Shown here: piece after piece, positions 1-6,050 of the stretch | How positions within the stretch are numbered: position 1 is the stretch's first letter | Layout of the letters: every line of letters starts with the position of its first letter | Assembly: GCA_039029395.1 (NCBI GenBank) | Contig: JBCCGG010000083.1 | Location: forward strand, 1-10,010 | Length of the DNA stretch: 10,010 nucleotides | Origin: JBCCGG01 sp039029395 | Lineage (GTDB): Bacteria > Pseudomonadota > Alphaproteobacteria > Kiloniellales > JAKSDN01 | Direction: 5' to 3' | Notes under the pieces: generated by a model | The model's database searches: none | Told to the model about the DNA's origin: nothing | What the model saw: only the letters and a program-made list of their open reading frames with translations | Program-made: the position numbers and the translations under genes

Positions 1-120
1 GGCGCGGCGGGAAAGACAAAGGCAAAACCGCCCGTCAAAGGGACGGCTGGTCACTCGGCCACCCACGACAGTATGCTTGATGGGTGGCCGGGTGGGGGCG
101 CGGGCCGGTGCCGGTTCTAG
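1..120 (+). other. Possible 3' end of an upstream plus-strand gene
   Basis: The left edge may hold the tail of a gene entering from outside the window. Frame 1 is open to a TAG at 118-120 and reads as a Lys/Ala/Pro/Gly-rich tail. Frame 3 is open to a TGA at 78-80. Frame 2 stays open to about 152, beyond the terminator hairpin, which makes it less likely. The terminator at 121-145 has T-rich tracts on both sides, as expected between convergent genes, and this is the main support for a plus-strand gene here. I cannot choose the frame or name the product. Confidence 0.25.
51..95. other. Long near-perfect hairpin (15 bp stem, 15 nt loop)
   Basis: Positions 51-65 pair with 81-95. The inner ten pairs (56-65 with 81-90) are all Watson-Crick, and the outer five include two G-T wobbles. 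The loop (66-80) ends with the frame 3 TGA at 78-80. No T-run follows on either strand, so it is not a typical intrinsic terminator. It could protect an mRNA 3' end, act as an attenuator, or be a palindromic repeat. The role is unknown. Confidence 0.5.
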
Positions 121-145
121 AAAAGCCGCCTTAAGCGGCTTTCTT
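121..145. terminator. Bidirectional intrinsic terminator
   Basis: An 8 bp perfect stem (122-129 with 135-142, AAAGCCGC/GCGGCTTT) closes a CTTAA loop. On the minus strand it is followed by TTTT and lies about 13 bases past the stop of the gene ending at 155. On the plus strand the arm runs into TTTCTT. It therefore most likely ends the minus-strand small-protein gene and any plus-strand gene entering from the left. Confidence 0.75.
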
Positions 146-154
146 GGCTAGACG

Positions 155-406
155 CTAGGACTCCTCGGGCAGGCCGTCGACCCGGTAGCGCCACCAGGCG
201 TTCAGACACTCCATGGGCGTGGGCTCGATGATGCCGTCGAGCAGGAAGGCGGCCGCGATGCGGGTCTGGACCACGACCGCCGGCAGCTCGGACTCCTCGA
301 CCATATCCTGCTGCATCCAGTCGCAGGGGCTCAGACTCTGGTAGCGCACGTAGGTCGCGACTGTCGCGGCCAGCAGAACCACCACCGTTATGGCCATAAA
401 GCGCAT
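155..406 (-). CDS. Small membrane-anchored protein of unknown function
   Basis: This 83-residue protein starts at the ATG at 404-406; a TTG one codon upstream would add one residue. Residues 2-20 form one strongly hydrophobic segment (MAITVVVLLAATVATYV core), either a signal anchor or an uncleaved signal peptide. A short acidic domain of about 60 residues follows, with two cysteines (about C28 and C67) and a WWRYR motif near the C-terminus. If the tail is periplasmic, the cysteines could form a disulfide. GGCGGAA lies upstream of the ATG as a modest ribosome binding site. It lies 94 bp downstream of mmcB on the same strand and is followed by a good terminator, so it is probably expressed as the last or only gene of a unit. 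I do not recognise the family. It is accepted as a gene because of the clean membrane segment, high GC codon use and flanking terminator. Confidence 0.7.
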   Translation of the reverse strand: MRFMAITVVVLLAATVATYVRYQSLSPCDWMQQDMVEESELPAVVVQTRIAAAFLLDGIIEPTPMECLNAWWRYRVDGLPEES

Positions 407-451
407 CAATTGCCGTTCCGCCTGTCCTTAGCTCGTTCCTTGGCTCGGTGA

Positions 452-457
452 AATATA
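452..457 (-). promoter_or_regulatory. Possible -10 box upstream of the small membrane protein gene
   Basis: The minus strand reads TATATT here, about 45 bp upstream of the ATG at 406, in the gap after the mmcB stop. I see no convincing -35 element at the expected spacing, so this is only a suggestion that the small gene has its own promoter. Confidence 0.2.
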
Positions 458-500
458 GTGCGGCCGATGCCCGATGACGAGCCGTCGATATGGCCTGTCG

Positions 501-974
501 TCAACGGGGATCGGTCAGCCGGCCCAGGCGCTCGGCGGCGACGCGCGCGAAGCGCAGGCTTTCGGCCCGGCGCCGGGCGGCGCTCAGGCCGTAACTGGGC
601 GAGGGCCGCAGGATCGCCGCGCCGAAACCGTCGGCGACCATCAGGCCGCAATCCTCGGGCAGCGCCTCGAGCGTAAAATCCTCCGGCACGGCGAAGTAGA
701 AGCTGTCGCAATAATCCAGGTATTCCGGCCACTTATGGTCGGCGCGGTAATCCGCCAAGCTGGTCTTGATCTCGACGATGGTGATCTTGCCGGCCCGGTC
801 CAGGCCGGTCAGGTCGGCCCGCCGGCCGGAGCCCAGCACGAACTCGGGCAGGCACGCGATGCCGTGCTCGGCCAAGGTGCGGGTGATCCCGCGGGCGAGC
901 AGCCCGGCCAGATCCAGGGGCCGGGCGGAGGCCTCGGTGGTCTCTGGCGGCAGGGCGGCGAGCAGATCTTTCAT
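501..974 (-). CDS. mmcB: MmcB family DNA repair protein
   Basis: This 157-residue protein matches the MmcB family (formerly DUF1052), a nuclease-like family of Alphaproteobacteria. In Caulobacter crescentus MmcB contributes to mitomycin C resistance and is SOS-induced. Visible family features are GSGRRADL (residues 48-55), TIVEIKTS (65-72) and KWPEYLDYCD (81-90), followed by a FYFAVPEDF strand and an LPEDCGLMVAD strand. D54 with E68 and K70 fits the D...ExK core of a PD-(D/E)xK-type fold. Length is typical for the family and the protein looks intact. The ATG at 972-974 is the natural start; no strong Shine-Dalgarno sequence is visible before it. The gene is divergent from the EAL gene across about 100 bp. 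I looked for the alphaproteobacterial LexA box GTTC-N7-GTTC in that gap and did not find a good match. Family assignment is from recognised motifs; nuclease activity is inferred. Confidence 0.88.
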   Translation of the reverse strand: MKDLLAALPPETTEASARPLDLAGLLARGITRTLAEHGIACLPEFVLGSGRRADLTGLDRAGKITIVEIKTSLADYRADHKWPEYLDYCDSFYFAVPEDFTLEALPEDCGLMVADGFGAAILRPSPSYGLSAARRRAESLRFARVAAERLGRLTDPR

Positions 975-1032
975 GGCTTGTTAGGGCGCGCTTGATAGTG
1001 CTACAGCTTGTCGGCACGAGTTTTCAGAACGA

Positions 1033-1047
1033 GGTGGTCAACCCACC
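1033..1047. promoter_or_regulatory. Short inverted repeat in the divergent mmcB/EAL intergenic region
   Basis: GGTGG (1033-1037) and CCACC (1043-1047) are separated by TCAAC. The repeat lies about 60 bp from the mmcB start and 26 bp from the favoured EAL gene start, so it could be an operator, but a 5 bp arm can arise by chance in GC-rich DNA. No clear -35/-10 pair was found in 975-1072. Confidence 0.2.
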
Positions 1048-1060
1048 CCCGATCGTCTCC

Positions 1061-1064
1061 AGGA
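1061..1064 (+). promoter_or_regulatory. Shine-Dalgarno site that decides the EAL gene start
   Basis: AGGA lies 8 nt before the GTG at 1073-1075. No comparable site precedes the farther upstream in-frame TTG at 992. The favoured start also places the protein N-terminus just before the recognisable GGDEF-like sequence. Confidence 0.65.
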
Positions 1065-1072
1065 TAGCTACT

Positions 1073-2233
1073 GTGACAGATCCCTCGGCCAGGGTCCAGC
1101 TGCCTGTTCGTCTTTTGTTCCACGACCGCCTGGCGGCCGCGATCGTTGGCGCGGCGAAGGCGGAGCGGCGCTTGGCCTTGCTCTGCCGGCCGCGCGGAGC
1201 GGACAGCGAGCCGGCCTTTCACGGCCTCGACCCGCGGCCCGAGGAGCTCGAAGCGCCGGGCGCCTGGCACTTTGCCCTGATGCACGACGAGGGCGCGCTC
1301 GCCCAGTTGCCGCCGAGCTATGCCGCCGAGCTCGAGCGCGGCGGGCTTGGCCTGGCGGTCTATCCCGACCATGGCCGGGATCCCGACAGCCTGTGCGATG
1401 CCGCGCGCGGCGCCCTGGACGGGATCGCGGCCGCGGCGCGCGACGCCGATTGGGCCACGGACGCCGGCCAGGCGCTCAGCGACGCCTTCCTGGAGCAGCG
1501 CTGCGAGCTGCATTATCAGCCCCAGGTCGAGGCGGCGAGCGGCCGGGTGGTCGGCCTCGAGGCGCTGATCCGCGCCTATGGGCCGGGCGGCGCCCCTTTG
1601 ACACTGGAGGCGCTCAATCTGGCCTCCGACGGCGGCGGCGGGACCGGGCGCCTGATCGATTGGATTTTGGAGCAGGCCTTGATCGACCTGGCCAAGCTGC
1701 GCCGAAGCGCCGGCCCGGGCCTGCGGGTCGCGGTCAACCTCTCCCTGGCCGAGGTGGTCGCCAGCGACTTGCCGGCGCGCCTGGAGCGTCACCGCACCGC
1801 GGCCGGGCTGCCGGCCGATTGCCTGGAGGTCGAAGTCACCGAACAGATTTACGGCCCCTCGCTGAGCCATGCCGCCGCGCGCCTCCAGGCCTTGCGCGGC
1901 CAGCAGGTGCGCACCGCCCTGGACGACTTCGGCACCGGCTTCTCGACCTTGACCCTTTTAAACCGCCTGCCCTTCGACACTCTCAAGATCGACCGGGTGT
2001 TCGTGGCGCCCCTGGGCGGCCCTTCGAGCGGCGAGGCCGATGAGGCCGCCGCCTTGGTCGCCGCAATGATCGCGCTCGGCCAGGCCAAGGGTCTCAGGGT
2101 CATCGCCGAGGGGGTCGAGCGCGCCGAGCAGCTCGCCGTGCTGCGCCAGCTCGGCTGCGAGCTCTACCAAGGCAACTACTTCAGCCCGCCGGTCACCCAC
2201 GGCGATGTGGAGAGCCTGCTGAAGGCGGCCTGA
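1073..2233 (+). CDS. EAL-domain c-di-GMP phosphodiesterase with degenerate GGDEF domain
   Basis: This 386-residue cytoplasmic protein (GTG start at 1073) is predicted to hydrolyse cyclic di-GMP to pGpG. The EAL domain spans about residues 132-386 and keeps the expected catalytic positions: E163 of the EAL motif, N222 in VAVNLS, E257 in EVTE, D284 and D285 in DDFGTGFS, K305 in LKIDR, E346 in IAEGVE and Q366 in LYQGNYF. Residues about 10-125 resemble the two ends of a GGDEF domain: LPVRLLFHDRL near the start and GLAVYPDHGRD near the end. The middle is shortened and there is no GGDEF/GGEEF motif, so cyclase activity should be absent. The EAL domain also has an unusual Gly-rich stretch (about 184-193) where family members usually read FIPLAEETG. 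There is no membrane segment or other sensory domain. The last ~160 bp of this gene recur at 5873-6035. An in-frame TTG at 992 would give 413 residues but lacks ribosome binding site support. Confidence 0.9.
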   Translation: MTDPSARVQLPVRLLFHDRLAAAIVGAAKAERRLALLCRPRGADSEPAFHGLDPRPEELEAPGAWHFALMHDEGALAQLPPSYAAELERGGLGLAVYPDHGRDPDSLCDAARGALDGIAAAARDADWATDAGQALSDAFLEQRCELHYQPQVEAASGRVVGLEALIRAYGPGGAPLTLEALNLASDGGGGTGRLIDWILEQALIDLAKLRRSAGPGLRVAVNLSLAEVVASDLPARLERHRTAAGLPADCLEVEVTEQIYGPSLSHAAARLQALRGQQVRTALDDFGTGFSTLTLLNRLPFDTLKIDRVFVAPLGGPSSGEADEAAALVAAMIALGQAKGLRVIAEGVERAEQLAVLRQLGCELYQGNYFSPPVTHGDVESLLKAA

Positions 2234-2240
2234 GGGGCGG
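2078..2240 (+). repeat. Direct repeat copy 1 (3' end of the EAL gene)
   Basis: This 163 bp stretch matches 5873-6035 in the same orientation, offset by 3795 bp, with three differences: T2094 versus G5889, C2134 versus G5929 and G2234 versus A6029. It covers the last 51 codons and stop of the EAL gene plus 7 bp. Copy 1 lies in the intact gene. At 2094 it encodes Leu, the residue I would expect in this EAL motif, where copy 2 encodes Arg. Confidence 0.95.
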
Positions 2241-2249
2241 TTCGGCCCG

Positions 2250-5200
2250 TCACGTGCATTCGAAATCGTCGCCGTCGAGCGGGCGGCAGCGCTCGGGCCA
2301 GCCCCGTTCGCGCCAGTAGTCGACGATGCCCTGTTCTTCCATGAGGAACTTGAAGGCCTCGTCCTGGCCAATCGACCCCAGGACGCTCCAGGGCACGGTG
2401 AAGACCAGCGTCGGCCGCGCCGGGGTGCGCGAATAGTACTGAAAGGCCTCGAGCACTAGCTCCGGCCCGCCGATTGCCTCCAAGAAGAGATAGCCTATGT
2501 ACTGCGTGTCCTTGTACGTCTCGAAGACCGCTTGGGGCGAGAGCGTGCGCGTCGCCTCGATCATGCCCAGGAGCGACTCCTTGACGCCTTGATCGCAGCT
2601 TGCGCACGCGTCAATCAAGGCTTCTAGACGCTCCACTTGGCCGGTCTTGAACATGTAGCCGATGATCGGCCGGGCGTTGATCTCCTGGAACTCGGGGTAG
2701 GCTTCGAACAGCGCGATAAGCCGCTCGACGTTTTCCGCGCTTGGGTCCGACAGCCACCGGGTCTGGGCATCGCGCATCTGGTAGAGCGGATTGAGCGGAT
2801 CCAACTCGAGCATCTGGGCGGCCATGGCGATCGCTTGGGACTGGTGCCCGACCACCGCGAGCAGCTCGCTGTAGTCCTCCATGACCTCGTCGTTCGCGGG
2901 CTGCTGGTCAAGCGCCAAGCGGTACTGGTCCTCGGCCTGGGACCACTGGCGGTCTCTGCGGTAAATGTTGGCCTGGGCGTAATGCACGATGGCCAGGTCC
3001 GGGGCAATCTCCTGGGCCTTCAGCGCGGCCTGCTGGGCGCGGCGATAGTAGGGCGCCGGCAGGACCGGGAAGCCGTTGACCTCTTTGACGTAGGAGGGAA
3101 GCACGTTGTAGACCAGCGAGAGCGCAGCCCAACCGGCGGCGAAATTAGGATCGATCTCGACGCTTTCGCGCAGCAGCTCCGCCGCCTCGCTCAGCCCCGG
3201 CCCTCTTTGCTTGAGCAGGGCGAATCCCTTCAAGAACAAGGAATAAGCTTCCGGGTTGTCGGTCCGCTCTGTCTGAAGCGCGGCGGCCGCTATGCCCAAG
3301 GGTCTCATGAGCGCGTCGCCGATCGCGTTGGCGATCTTTTCCTGGACCAGGAAGATGTCCTCGATCTTCTCGACGAAGATGTCGGACCAGACGAGAAAGC
3401 CGTCATCTGCCTCAACCAGCTGCGCCTCAATGCGGAGCTCGTCATCCACGTGCCGCACGCTGCCGTCCAGAATGTAGGCGACCCCGAGGGCTTCGCCGAT
3501 TTGCCGCAAGTTCTCAGGTCGATCCTTGTACTGGAACGCGGAACTCTGCCCGGAAATACGGAACTCTCCGGAATGGGCCAGGGTGCTCATGATCTCTATC
3601 GTCAGTCCGTCCGCGAAGCGGTCGTCCTCCACGTCCTGGCTCAGACTCCTGAAAGGCAGCACGGCGATCGAGGTGCGCTGGTGCTCGCCGACTGCCATCG
3701 GAGAGGGCTCGACCACATTCTCCATGACGGAGCGCCCCAGGGTGACCGCGACGATGGCGACGACGCCCGCCACCAGGAGGACGTCCAGCGGGCCGCGGCC
3801 GCGTGGCGGGTCCCTGCCGCTGGCCGGCTTGCGCCGCTCCAGACCGCTCGGCCCCAGCTCGAAGGACCAGGCGACCAGGCAGGCCACCGGGAAGCCAAGA
3901 ACGAACAGCGTCATGATTAGGGCATCGGTCCAATGGGGCAGGCCGAACGACGCCTCCAGTGCGCTGGCGGCCTGGATGCCCAGCCAGGCGACGATGATGT
4001 AGGCGCCGGCCACCTTGACCAGATGGCGCTGGGACAGCTCTTCGAGCAGTGCCGCGACGCCTGTGCGTCGGCGTTTTGGCGCGCTGTGCGCAGCGGCGCC
4101 TGACCCGTCGCGCGCGGCGGCCTCGCTCGAGGCGCGTGGCGTCTCGACGGCGCCGCTCTTCAGGCCGACCGGCGGGCCGTGCTTGGTCCACTCCACATGG
4201 TTGAGCTTCAGGTAATCCTTGAGGTTGGAGGCCGCATAGATGAAGGCCATGCGGCGGGTCTCTTCGGAGATTTGCTTGTGGCAAAAGTTCAAGCCGGCGG
4301 CGACCCGGGCCAAGAGATATTGGCTTTCCATGTAGGACAGACGGTCGGGCTCATTGTCGCCGATCCAGTGGTTGACCTCCTCGCGCAGCGCCTTGACGAG
4401 CTGCAACAGGCCGAGGTCGTCGGCTCTCAAGCGTGGCGGCTGGGCGTCGCTGTGGAAGTAGCTGAGCTGCGAGAGGATCGCTTCCCAGCTCGCGGGGCTT
4501 GCCGTCTGGCGGCTGGTCAGGAGAAAGGCGAGCTCGAAGAAGGCCTGGTCGTAGAACAGAAAGGTCTCGCGCCGGTAGTCCGCGAGGTCGATCAGGTAGT
4601 GCCAGGGCTCCGAGCCTGGATCGTCCGCGACCAGCACGTTGAGCCCGTGGAGATCGCCATGCCCGCGGCCGGTGATCGCACGCAGCTGGAGCCGCTCGGG
4701 CAGCGTCGTCGCACCCAGGGCGAAGGCAAGGGGATTGGGATACCAATGGCCTTCGAAGGTGAAGCTTGGCTCGTCCGGGGCGAGGCAGCAGGTGTTGGCG
4801 AGGAAGTCGTGGATCCGGCCGCCGCGCGCCGGATCGAGGCGATAGTCGAGCCAGTGAGCGATCAGCTGGGGCGGCTTGCGCAGCCCTGCGCTCAGCCGGT
4901 AGTCCCCGTTCCACTCCTCCAGCACGCCGCGCGACAGCTGTCGGGCGGTGCGCAGCTGCAGCTCGAAGGGGCAGTCCTGCCAGGGCTTGGCATACTCGAG
5001 ACCCTGTCCGGCGATCGCCGAGAGCACCGCGATTTGGTCGCCGTGATGGGCGCTGTGCAGCAGCCGCGGCAGGTGGCGCTGGGCATAGTCCGGCGCATCG
5101 GCGAAGGCCTGGCAGTGGCGCTCAGATTCATGCTCCTCGCGGCGCCCGGAATCGTCCGCCTGATCGAACTTGAGTATGGCTTGGCCGGTGAAGCTATGGC

Positions 5201-5369
5201 TTTCGACATCGGCGGCAAAGACCAAGGCCCCTGACATTCCGCCACTCAGCTTGCGGCTCAGATAGAGGTGCCCGCGAACGCCCCACTGCTCTTCGATGGT
5301 CGGCAGAATCGGCAGATAGGCGTTGGGCCAGGTCAGGCCGGAGTGCGCGATTTCCTTGGTCTCATCCAT
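2250..5369 (-). CDS. Kinase-like (APH fold) - transmembrane - TolB-like - TPR fusion protein
   Basis: This protein of 1039 residues (numbering from the ATG at 5367-5369) is a multidomain fusion. Residues about 25-390 look like an aminoglycoside phosphotransferase/choline-kinase type domain: a Gly-rich loop SGGMSG (42-47), a candidate ATP-binding lysine in ILKFD (K67), the catalytic loop HGDLHGLNVL with H237, D239 and N244, and IDLAD with a metal-binding D261. A polar, basic linker (about 397-436) leads to a membrane module LVKVAGAYIIVAWLGIQ (about 451-467), a second segment (about 482-502) ending in AWSFEL, and a third (about 528-545). A TolB amino-terminal-like domain of the COG5616 type follows (about 565-690; IAVLPFRSLS, FADGLTIEIMSTL, YILDGSVR). 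About 705-870 contain TPR repeats (NPEAYSLFLKG, EIDPNFAAGWAAL, LELDPLNP). A CxxC lies at C922/C925. The membrane, TolB and TPR part is normally attached to a class III cyclase domain or a winged helix; here the N-terminal partner is a kinase. In-frame GTG (5375) and TTG (5378) starts are possible; GGAAA is better spaced for the GTG. The substrate is unknown. The gene is convergent with the EAL gene, 16 bp apart. Confidence 0.85.
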   Translation of the reverse strand: MDETKEIAHSGLTWPNAYLPILPTIEEQWGVRGHLYLSRKLSGGMSGALVFAADVESHSFTGQAILKFDQADDSGRREEHESERHCQAFADAPDYAQRHLPRLLHSAHHGDQIAVLSAIAGQGLEYAKPWQDCPFELQLRTARQLSRGVLEEWNGDYRLSAGLRKPPQLIAHWLDYRLDPARGGRIHDFLANTCCLAPDEPSFTFEGHWYPNPLAFALGATTLPERLQLRAITGRGHGDLHGLNVLVADDPGSEPWHYLIDLADYRRETFLFYDQAFFELAFLLTSRQTASPASWEAILSQLSYFHSDAQPPRLRADDLGLLQLVKALREEVNHWIGDNEPDRLSYMESQYLLARVAAGLNFCHKQISEETRRMAFIYAASNLKDYLKLNHVEWTKHGPPVGLKSGAVETPRASSEAAARDGSGAAAHSAPKRRRTGVAALLEELSQRHLVKVAGAYIIVAWLGIQAASALEASFGLPHWTDALIMTLFVLGFPVACLVAWSFELGPSGLERRKPASGRDPPRGRGPLDVLLVAGVVAIVAVTLGRSVMENVVEPSPMAVGEHQRTSIAVLPFRSLSQDVEDDRFADGLTIEIMSTLAHSGEFRISGQSSAFQYKDRPENLRQIGEALGVAYILDGSVRHVDDELRIEAQLVEADDGFLVWSDIFVEKIEDIFLVQEKIANAIGDALMRPLGIAAAALQTERTDNPEAYSLFLKGFALLKQRGPGLSEAAELLRESVEIDPNFAAGWAALSLVYNVLPSYVKEVNGFPVLPAPYYRRAQQAALKAQEIAPDLAIVHYAQANIYRRDRQWSQAEDQYRLALDQQPANDEVMEDYSELLAVVGHQSQAIAMAAQMLELDPLNPLYQMRDAQTRWLSDPSAENVERLIALFEAYPEFQEINARPIIGYMFKTGQVERLEALIDACASCDQGVKESLLGMIEATRTLSPQAVFETYKDTQYIGYLFLEAIGGPELVLEAFQYYSRTPARPTLVFTVPWSVLGSIGQDEAFKFLMEEQGIVDYWRERGWPERCRPLDGDDFECT

Positions 5370-5421
5370 CAGCACCAACTGTTTCCGGCGCCAACCGAGC
5401 GGTTCGGGCCTCTTACACTCA

Positions 5422-5437
5422 TCTATTGTCGAATAGA
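5422..5437. promoter_or_regulatory. Palindromic candidate operator upstream of the kinase-TPR gene
   Basis: TCTATT-GTCG-AATAGA is a perfect 6 bp inverted repeat around a 4 bp centre, about 50 bp upstream of the start codon. It is AT-rich against a GC-rich background. On the minus strand it sits between a TTGAAT (possible -35) and a weak TAGATG (possible -10) with 17 bp spacing, a position where a repressor could act. The 170 bp gap 5379-5548 shows nothing else I recognise. Confidence 0.35.
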
Positions 5438-5548
5438 CGGAAATTCAACGCGATCCCGGCCTGAAAAGACAAGCATCGTGCCGTCTGGCGGGCCGAGGGC
5501 GAGACCTGGCTAGGGTAACTTGGGGTCTAATAGCGCGCTCTTACCCGT

Positions 5549-5872
5549 TTAGCCTATGCGGACCCTCTTGCCCTCGATCACATAAGCGATCTGGTCTCCC
5601 AGGCCCAGAGTTTCAATTTCAGGTTGCAGTCATAGCTTGTCCAGCACCAGGCCACCACCCATGCCGCCGATCACCCCGCTGTTGGCCGGCCGGGGCTCGG
5701 GGAACAGGCCTGTCCCCTCGTCGTTGGCCCAGTACAACGCGTCGATATCGAGCAATAGGCGCCGGAGGGTCGCTTCGCCGCAGCCCACTTGGGACACCGG
5801 CACGGTCAGATAGATCGTCCCGCCATGGTCGCCTTCGAAGATCACCGCGGCGTCGGCGTGGCGGCGCGCCTT
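5549..5872 (-). pseudogene. 5'-truncated gene remnant with an in-frame stop
   Basis: One minus-strand frame reads a protein-like stretch from the edge of repeat copy 2 to a TAA at 5549-5551, interrupted by a TGA at 5630-5632. Recognisable parts are AAVIFEGDHGGTIYLTVPVS, a middle segment with LRRLLLDIDALYW, a Gly-rich GVIGGMGGG, then DKL-stop-LQPEIETLGLGDQIAYVIEG and a basic end. The same frame continues sensibly after the TGA, so the stop probably replaced a sense codon such as TGG. The 5' end is cut at about 5873, where the DNA becomes the EAL repeat. In-frame codons upstream of that point are only antisense of the EAL sequence. The sequence resembles small conserved alphaproteobacterial proteins of unknown function, but I cannot name a family. 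A short functional protein starting at an internal GTG and ending at 5630 cannot be excluded. Confidence 0.6.
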
Positions 5873-6028
5873 GGCCAGGCCAAGGGTCGCAGGGTCATCG
5901 CCGAGGGGGTCGAGCGCGCCGAGCAGCTGGCCGTGCTGCGCCAGCTCGGCTGCGAGCTCTACCAAGGCAACTACTTCAGCCCGCCGGTCACCCACGGCGA
6001 TGTGGAGAGCCTGCTGAAGGCGGCCTGA
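5873..6028 (+). pseudogene. Orphan 3' fragment of an EAL-domain gene
   Basis: This stretch encodes the last 51 residues of an EAL domain in frame with its TGA (6026-6028): RRVIAEGVERAEQ, LYQGNYFSPP and the C-terminus. It matches the intact gene at 2078-2233 with one replacement (Leu to Arg, KGLR versus KGRR) and one silent change. It lacks the EAL, DDFGTG and other catalytic parts, so it cannot be active. The open frame to its left on the plus strand is chance sequence over the remnant at 5549-5872. Confidence 0.9.
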
Positions 6029-6035
6029 AGGGCGG
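5873..6035 (+). repeat. Direct repeat copy 2
   Basis: This is the partner of 2078-2240, 160 of 163 bases identical. Similarity fades within about 8 bp to the left (around 5865) and stops sharply at 6035, 15 bp before the cyclase stop codon. The two copies bracket the kinase-TPR gene and the gene remnant. No short terminal inverted repeats or integrase were seen. Confidence 0.95.
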
Positions 6036-6050
6036 ACTAGCCAGACCCAA

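Noticed and set aside
30..46. Small hairpin CCGTC-AAAGG-GACGG as a minus-strand terminator
   Set aside because: The stem is only 5 bp, the T-run on the minus strand starts after a GCGG spacer, and the terminator at 121-145 already ends the minus-strand gene.
474..995. Plus-strand open frame (173 codons) opposite mmcB
   Set aside because: The MmcB family match on the minus strand explains this region; the plus-strand frame is Gly/Gln-rich antisense sequence.
1020..1045. LexA/SOS box upstream of mmcB
   Set aside because: GAAC occurs at 1027-1030 but the second half of GAAC-N7-GAAC is absent, so the match is not good enough.
1001..1870. Minus-strand open frame (289 codons) opposite the EAL gene
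   Set aside because: It is antisense to a gene with a complete set of EAL motifs and shows no domain of its own.
2234..2249. Terminator between the convergent EAL and kinase-TPR genes
   Set aside because: Only a 4 bp GGGC/GCCC stem with no T-tract is present.
2637..3920. Long plus-strand open frame (427 codons) opposite the kinase-TPR gene
   Set aside because: It is antisense to the TolB/TPR part, has no recognisable domain, and long antisense frames are common in GC-rich DNA.
4179..5234. Plus-strand open frame (351 codons) opposite the kinase domain
   Set aside because: The opposite strand carries clear kinase motifs in a continuous frame; this frame has no motif and is rich in residues typical of antisense translation.
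5789..6028. Plus-strand frame that could be read as a small 79-residue EAL protein
   Set aside because: Its first 28 or so residues are chance antisense of another gene remnant, and only the last 51 residues are EAL sequence without catalytic residues; it is treated as a fragment.
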